From contig JANOBD010000151.1 in NCBI GenBank assembly GCA_031411495.1, positions 1 to 64,000 of the forward strand: a stretch of DNA of 64,000 nucleotides, given 5' to 3'. The position numbers were made by a program, and so were the translations under genes. The stretch is from JANOBD01 sp031411495 (lineage in GTDB: Bacteria; Planctomycetota; Phycisphaerae; Tepidisphaerales; Tepidisphaeraceae). A model generated the notes under the pieces. The model did no database searches. It was not told the DNA's origin and was given only the letters and a program-made list of their open reading frames with translations. Of this stretch, positions 59,961 through 64,000 are shown one piece after another; positions within the stretch are counted from its first letter, which is position 1, and each line of letters opens with the position of its first letter.

Positions 59961-60569
59961 ATGCTTTCGACGAACAGTGCGTGTTTTGTTTCCATTCCCA
60001 ATCCGCAGAACAAACGGGTATTGATCCCCGGGCGCGTGAGTCGGCTCGAAGAGAACCGAGCGTTTGCCGATTTTGACGAATCCATCGCGGTTCAGGATGG
60101 AAGCGAACTGACGCTCTATGCGGAATGGCGCGGAAAGTTCTATCAACAGCCGGCGCGACTGGTTTCTCGATCAACGGCCGACGGCGCGACGATCGTCGAG
60201 ATCGAGCGTCTCGGCGAACCGGTCAATTGCGAGAGCCGAAGCATCTACCGCGTGAGTGTCGCCTCGCAGGGCCTCTTTGCGATCGTGGACAGGCAATCGA
60301 ACTGCGTGCTGACCGACATCAGCTCGGAAGGCGTTTCGATCATCGCAAGGAAACCGCTCGAGGTGGGTCGGGCCGTGAAAGTAATGTTCACCGTCGAGGG
60401 AACGAAGATCGATGGCGAGTTGCGCGTTCAAACCGAGAAGAAACTGGCCAACGGAACGCTGCGCTACGGCCTTTACGCAGCCGAAAAACGCTCGGCACTA
60501 AGAAAGGGTCTTGAGACACTGAGCATCCAGCTGCAGCGGCTGCAGCTACGGCGACTCTCGGCTGCGTAG
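59961..60569 (+). CDS. PilZ domain protein (cyclic-di-GMP binding)
   Basis: The 202-residue protein has an N-terminal beta domain (YcgR-N-like; RVLIPGRVSRLEENRAFADF) and a C-terminal PilZ domain. The cyclic-di-GMP motifs are ESRSIYRVSV (RxxxR near residues 92-96) and DISSEGVSI (DxSxxG near 119). It should couple cyclic-di-GMP to motility or polysaccharide control. GGAG lies 9 nt before the ATG. A strong hairpin terminator follows at 60619. Confidence 0.82.
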   Translation: MLSTNSACFVSIPNPQNKRVLIPGRVSRLEENRAFADFDESIAVQDGSELTLYAEWRGKFYQQPARLVSRSTADGATIVEIERLGEPVNCESRSIYRVSVASQGLFAIVDRQSNCVLTDISSEGVSIIARKPLEVGRAVKVMFTVEGTKIDGELRVQTEKKLANGTLRYGLYAAEKRSALRKGLETLSIQLQRLQLRRLSAA

Positions 60570-60618
60570 AAATGTAATCACGCGCCCGCACCGACGCGCG
60601 GCGCTGCCAACGTACAAC

Positions 60619-60660
60619 CAGAAATCCGCGGACCCGATTCGTCCGCGGATTTCTGATTTT
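60619..60660. terminator. Strong terminator between converging PilZ and PEP-CTERM genes
   Basis: A perfect 15-bp stem, CAGAAATCCGCGGAC (60619-60633) with 60641-60655, is followed by ATTTT. It can serve both strands. Confidence 0.85.
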
Positions 60661-60698
60661 CATCTGGTTCGCAGTCGACCAGAAACGTGACTCGCGGT

Positions 60699-61841
60699 TT
60701 AGTCGACGCGTTCTCTGCGCATCGTTCTACTTGCCATCAGCATCAGCCCCGCTATCGACACGAGCGTGGCCGGCTCGGGGACCATCAGGAGGTCGCCCAT
60801 GCCCGAGCCGTAGCCGGGCATGTCGGACATGTCGGGCTGGGTGGAGAAGCCGATCTGGTCGAGGGGGCGCGGGTCGTCGAAGATGCCGAGGTAGTAGGCT
60901 GTCGCGTTGCCGTCGGCGATGCCGTAATCGACGTTGTACGCCGAGCCGGGCGCGGTGGGCGCGAGGATGGCGAGCAGGTCGCCGGTGGTGGGCGTATAGG
61001 AGCTGGCGACCGACAGCCGCACGCCGCGGGACGTGGTGGAGAGCGTGACGTGCGGGTCGACGCTCGAGACGTCGCCGGGCAGGACATTGTCGAGATCGAT
61101 GTAGTCGCCGGGGACGTAGGTCGGGTGGCGCGGGCCGACATCCCAGGTGATGTGGTTCGCGTTCGAGGAAAAGGGGTTGGAGAGCGACACATCGGCTTCA
61201 TAGTCGGCCATCAGGTTGGCCGGCGGCGTGGGGCCGTAGAGGTTGGCGGTGATGTGGTTGAAGCTTTCATCCGGGATGGTGTCGCCGTTGGTATCCGCGG
61301 GGTTGAACGCGAGATAGGTGGCGCTGCTGGTGTCGAAGCGCGCGGCGGTTTCGACCCATTTCCCATCCGCGACTTTGTAGGTGAGCTGGCGCTGGGTGCT
61401 CTTGAGGTTGTCCTTGTCGAAGACGTCTTCGACCGCCCGTTTATCGCCGGCCGCGTTGATGGGCGTGGGGTCGACGCAGGTGTGGGTCCAGGTCTTGAGG
61501 TTGCCGGTGGTGGGATCGACGGTGGAGCTGGTGGTGTTCCGTCCGCCGACGTAAACGCAGCGGCCGATGGTGATCTTGGCGCCGCCGCCCGGAGGGGTGT
61601 AGGTCCAGACGAAGTCGCCGGTGGCAGACTGATTGGTGCAGGTCAGTTCGAGCTTGCCGCCCTTTTTGTCGGTGGTGGTCCTGAGCACCTCGGCAGGTTT
61701 CGGGAACGGCCCGGCGACATTGGGGCAGACGAACGTCGCAGCGAAGGTGGTCGACGACAGGTAGGACAGACACGCGAGCACGACGAGTCGACGCCCGAAC
61801 GTGAATGAGGAAAGGGACGATGATGAGGCTGCAAACGACAT
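60699..61841 (-). CDS. PEP-CTERM sorting protein
   Basis: The 380-residue protein has a signal peptide (RRLVVLACLSYLSSTTFAAT) and a beta-rich exported body with several cysteines. The C-terminal PEP-CTERM signal is VPEPATLVSIAGLMLMASRT followed by a basic tail. PEP-CTERM proteins are processed by an exosortase, usually with exopolysaccharide export; no exosortase is in the window. GGGAGG lies 4 nt before the ATG at 61841. Its body has no recognised domain. Confidence 0.85.
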   Translation of the reverse strand: MSFAASSSSLSSFTFGRRLVVLACLSYLSSTTFAATFVCPNVAGPFPKPAEVLRTTTDKKGGKLELTCTNQSATGDFVWTYTPPGGGAKITIGRCVYVGGRNTTSSTVDPTTGNLKTWTHTCVDPTPINAAGDKRAVEDVFDKDNLKSTQRQLTYKVADGKWVETAARFDTSSATYLAFNPADTNGDTIPDESFNHITANLYGPTPPANLMADYEADVSLSNPFSSNANHITWDVGPRHPTYVPGDYIDLDNVLPGDVSSVDPHVTLSTTSRGVRLSVASSYTPTTGDLLAILAPTAPGSAYNVDYGIADGNATAYYLGIFDDPRPLDQIGFSTQPDMSDMPGYGSGMGDLLMVPEPATLVSIAGLMLMASRTMRRERVD

Positions 61842-62364
61842 GAGACCTCCCAACGAAATGGAGAAGAAGACGATGCGCGAAGCGATTCGCGCGACACAAT
61901 GCATCTGGAGTGATTCTCACTTCCGGGGGATTCTCACGCCGCTCGACAACGGGGCAGACATCGGCAGCGCCGATCACGCATCGGCGACGCCGGCGATTTC
62001 CCGCGGGTACATGGCGTGACAATCGGCAATGGAATCAGACGCAGGCGCAGCGAATTTGCTCGCGTACCCGGAATTTGCAAGCGGGAAATGGGATTGTAAT
62101 CGGCATTGCGGATGCGGAGGTTCGACGAAGAAGACGCGATCGAGCCGACGCGCTGGCCGACTCTGCGCCGGCGCGCTTTTCGCATGAGCGGCGGCGCGCC
62201 ACACCGTTGGCGCGCTAAGGGTCGTCGAATGTTAGCCTTGTGACGCGATAGCCGAATCGAGCCGGTTCACTCCGCGCGGATTCCACTGTCGAAAGGAATG
62301 CGCCGCGTCGACGCCTCCGGAAATATGCGATCGAGGATCGCCAGCCGAGGAGCGGAGGTCGGGG
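61842..62364. other. 520-nt gap between PEP-CTERM and TolB-like genes
   Basis: No gene is supported. It contains a GCGCGAA/TTCGCGC hairpin near 61874-61892 and the promoter of the PEP-CTERM gene. Several open frames exist but lack ribosome sites and plausible composition. Confidence 0.4.
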
Positions 62365-63480
62365 TCAGTCCCCGCGGCGCAGATAACCCGGCACCTTGAA
62401 CTTCGCCAGGAAGATCTGCGTGGTGTTGTCGGCCGTGCGCTTGCTCGTCCACATGAGGTATCGGCCATCGGGCGAGAAGACGGGCAGGCCGTCGAATCCG
62501 TTGGCGAAGGTGATGCGGCAATCGCGCCGTCCGTCGGCGCGGGTCATGAACAGCTCGTAGTTCTGATGGCTGACCGCGCTGCTGGCGTAGATGATAAACT
62601 TGCCGGTGGGATGCCAGTACGGCCCCCAGTTGACGTCTTTTCCGTTGGTGAGCTGAAGTTCGTTGGCGATGCCGGTGATCTCGCCGGCCTCATCGAAGAC
62701 GAGGTCGGCGGTGAAGACCTGGAGCAGGTCGTTTCCCTTGCGGTCCGAGCGGTAGGTGATGTGCTTTCCATCCGGCGAGAAGAACGGCCCGCCGTCGTAG
62801 CCGGGCGCGGTGGTGAGCCGTACGACGTGCGATCCGTCGGCGTGCATCACGTAGAGGTCGACATCGCTCTGGTGCTGCGCATCCGCATCGCGATTGCTGG
62901 CGAAGACGATGAACTTCCCGTTGGGACTGAAGGAGCATTCGGCGTCATACGCGCCGTTGTCGGTCACGGCGTGCTTCGCGAAGTCGAACGCGGGGTTCGC
63001 CTCGGCGCCGGCCATCGCACCCTGCCAGTCATCGGCGCGGAAGATTTCCATGTTCTGCGAAAAGTCCCAGCGATAGCTGCCGCTGGACCGCTGGTAGCCG
63101 GGCCGGGCGGCGTTCGGGTCGTCGGCGGCTTCTTTGCCGGCCGTGGACCCGAAGAGGATGGAGTTGCCGTCCGGCGAGAAATAGCCGCAGGTGTTGCGGC
63201 TGGGCGAAGGCGAGATCCGCACCGGCCGCTTCAGGCCGGCGATTTCGCCGCGCTCCGAGACGACCGGCGCGACGTACATCTGGTACTGCGCTTCGCCGCG
63301 CGGCGTGGCCTGAAAGATGACCCACTTCACGTCGTTGCTGAAATACGCCTCGCCGGCCTTCTCGAAGCCCGTGGTGAGCTGCGTGATGTCGGTGAGCGTG
63401 TCGGATTCCTTCGTCGGCATGGCTTCGCATCCGACGAGCGCTAGCGTGGCGAGTGTGAACGCAATCGATTGTCGGAGCAT
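62365..63480 (-). CDS. TolB-like beta-propeller lipoprotein (PD40 repeats)
   Basis: The 371-residue protein has a lipoprotein signal with the lipobox LALVGC (cysteine at residue 18) and at least five PD40/WD-like repeats marked by FSPDGNSILF, FSPNGKFIVFAS, FSPDGKHITYRS, WHPTGKFIIYAS and FSPDGRYLMWTS. These build a TolB-type six-bladed propeller. It is probably anchored to a membrane and may bind other envelope proteins. GGAAGG precedes the ATG. No tol-pal genes are adjacent. Confidence 0.85.
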   Translation of the reverse strand: MLRQSIAFTLATLALVGCEAMPTKESDTLTDITQLTTGFEKAGEAYFSNDVKWVIFQATPRGEAQYQMYVAPVVSERGEIAGLKRPVRISPSPSRNTCGYFSPDGNSILFGSTAGKEAADDPNAARPGYQRSSGSYRWDFSQNMEIFRADDWQGAMAGAEANPAFDFAKHAVTDNGAYDAECSFSPNGKFIVFASNRDADAQHQSDVDLYVMHADGSHVVRLTTAPGYDGGPFFSPDGKHITYRSDRKGNDLLQVFTADLVFDEAGEITGIANELQLTNGKDVNWGPYWHPTGKFIIYASSAVSHQNYELFMTRADGRRDCRITFANGFDGLPVFSPDGRYLMWTSKRTADNTTQIFLAKFKVPGYLRRGD

Positions 63481-63761
63481 AAGTTCCTTCCCGATGTAGG
63501 CCGGTAATGATAACCGCGCGCCATCGATTGCCTAGTCGGCACGAATCAGCCCGAGCGCCGCGCCTGCATCGATTCTCGACAAAAGGGAAATCAACACATA
63601 CGGAGGGTCGTTGCCCGGTATACTCGCCGCGCACGGTGGGCCCGACGTGGTTCCGAAACTGGTATCCGCTCCGTTCGCGTTGGAGATGAGTCAGCGCAAC
63701 CGGCATTTTCTTCATCGGCGCGGCGCGAGAATCGATCGTGGACCCTGCGAGAGGTGGCGGC

Positions 63762-64000
63762 ATGAACGAGAGCCTGAAGTCTCGGCTTGAACGCGCTCTC
63801 GGCCAGGCGCCGCGCGGGCCGGGAAAGGCACGTACCGTTGTGGACGATCGTGCCGGCCAATCTTTACGATCGGCGGCGAAGGAATTATTCCTGCGAGCCG
63901 TTCGCATCGCCCGGCAGGAATCGCCGGGTGCCCCGCTCGACCGCGAATCGCTCGAAACCGCCTGCCTCGCGCTGCACCTCCCCTTTACGCTGGCCGAGAC
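63762..64000 (+). CDS. Hypothetical protein, N-terminal part cut by window edge
   Basis: The ATG at 63762, with GAGAGGTGG upstream, opens a frame with no stop to the window end. It reads MNESLKSRLERALGQAPRGP, then LRSAAKELFLRAVRIARQES, and SLETACLALHLPFTLAE. It is soluble and helical so far. The family cannot be determined from 79 residues. Confidence 0.6.
   Translation, partial: MNESLKSRLERALGQAPRGPGKARTVVDDRAGQSLRSAAKELFLRAVRIARQESPGAPLDRESLETACLALHLPFTLAE

Noticed and set aside
60687..61808. 373-codon plus-strand frame opposite the PEP-CTERM gene
   Set aside because: Shadow; the minus strand has signal peptide, PEP-CTERM tail and ribosome site.

Overview
This 64 kb, GC-rich window looks like chromosome from a planctomycete, most likely a soil Phycisphaerae of the Tepidisphaera/Humisphaera type. 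The clues are an adjacent DUF1800/DUF1501 gene pair, a secreted delta-60-repeat protein with the planctomycete LDSRRLL N-terminal motif and a dockerin-like tail, a PEP-CTERM protein, a type II pseudopilin-like protein, an MqnA (futalosine pathway) gene, and many genes found only as conserved hypotheticals. No rRNA, tRNA or CRISPR array was recognised.

Layout. 0-7 kb: the N-terminus of an IS110 transposase runs off the left edge, followed by a SUKH/zinc-ribbon protein, a CPA2 (KefB-like) antiporter, an FKBP isomerase, a small beta-barrel protein and several hypotheticals. 7-12 kb: a glycosyltransferase pseudogene with three lesions, a PDZ membrane protein, argS, and a compact RAYT transposase cassette bounded by two identical 30-bp palindromes. 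12-25 kb: envelope proteins (DUF4190, DUF481), an MBL hydrolase, a large membrane/TPR protein, an ABC ATPase and solute-binding protein pair with a GxxExxY cassette inserted between them, a Fur-like regulator and an AraC regulator. 25-32 kb: the delta-60/dockerin protein with a decayed dockerin fragment beside it, two PepSY membrane proteins, a pseudopilin, and a DUF2330 protein. 32-48 kb: mqnA, a membrane coiled-coil protein, an inositol-phosphatase-like protein, an ABC-2 exporter pair, rnd-rnhA, a LysM protein, lacZ, DUF1800-DUF1501 and rsuA. 48-54 kb: prkA and yeaH (stress kinase module) separated by a CoA-binding protein and two tiny membrane proteins, then a frameshifted RAYT flanked by REP sequences. 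54-64 kb: a 21-bp periodic repeat array, a hypothetical secreted protein, purA, an Mrr-type membrane nuclease, a PilZ protein, a PEP-CTERM protein, a TolB-like lipoprotein and a gene that runs off the right edge.

The genes are mostly housekeeping and envelope functions in short one- to three-gene units. The unusual content is the density of small repeat-bounded cassettes: an intact RAYT cassette, a broken RAYT with REPs, a GxxExxY gene between 36-bp inverted repeats, a 161-bp inverted-repeat element, several REP-like pairs in convergent gaps, a duplicated CU-rich leader plus terminator hairpin, and two degenerate 21-bp-period arrays. These sit precisely in gaps between genes, often touching stop codons, and are the best candidates for undescribed biology here.
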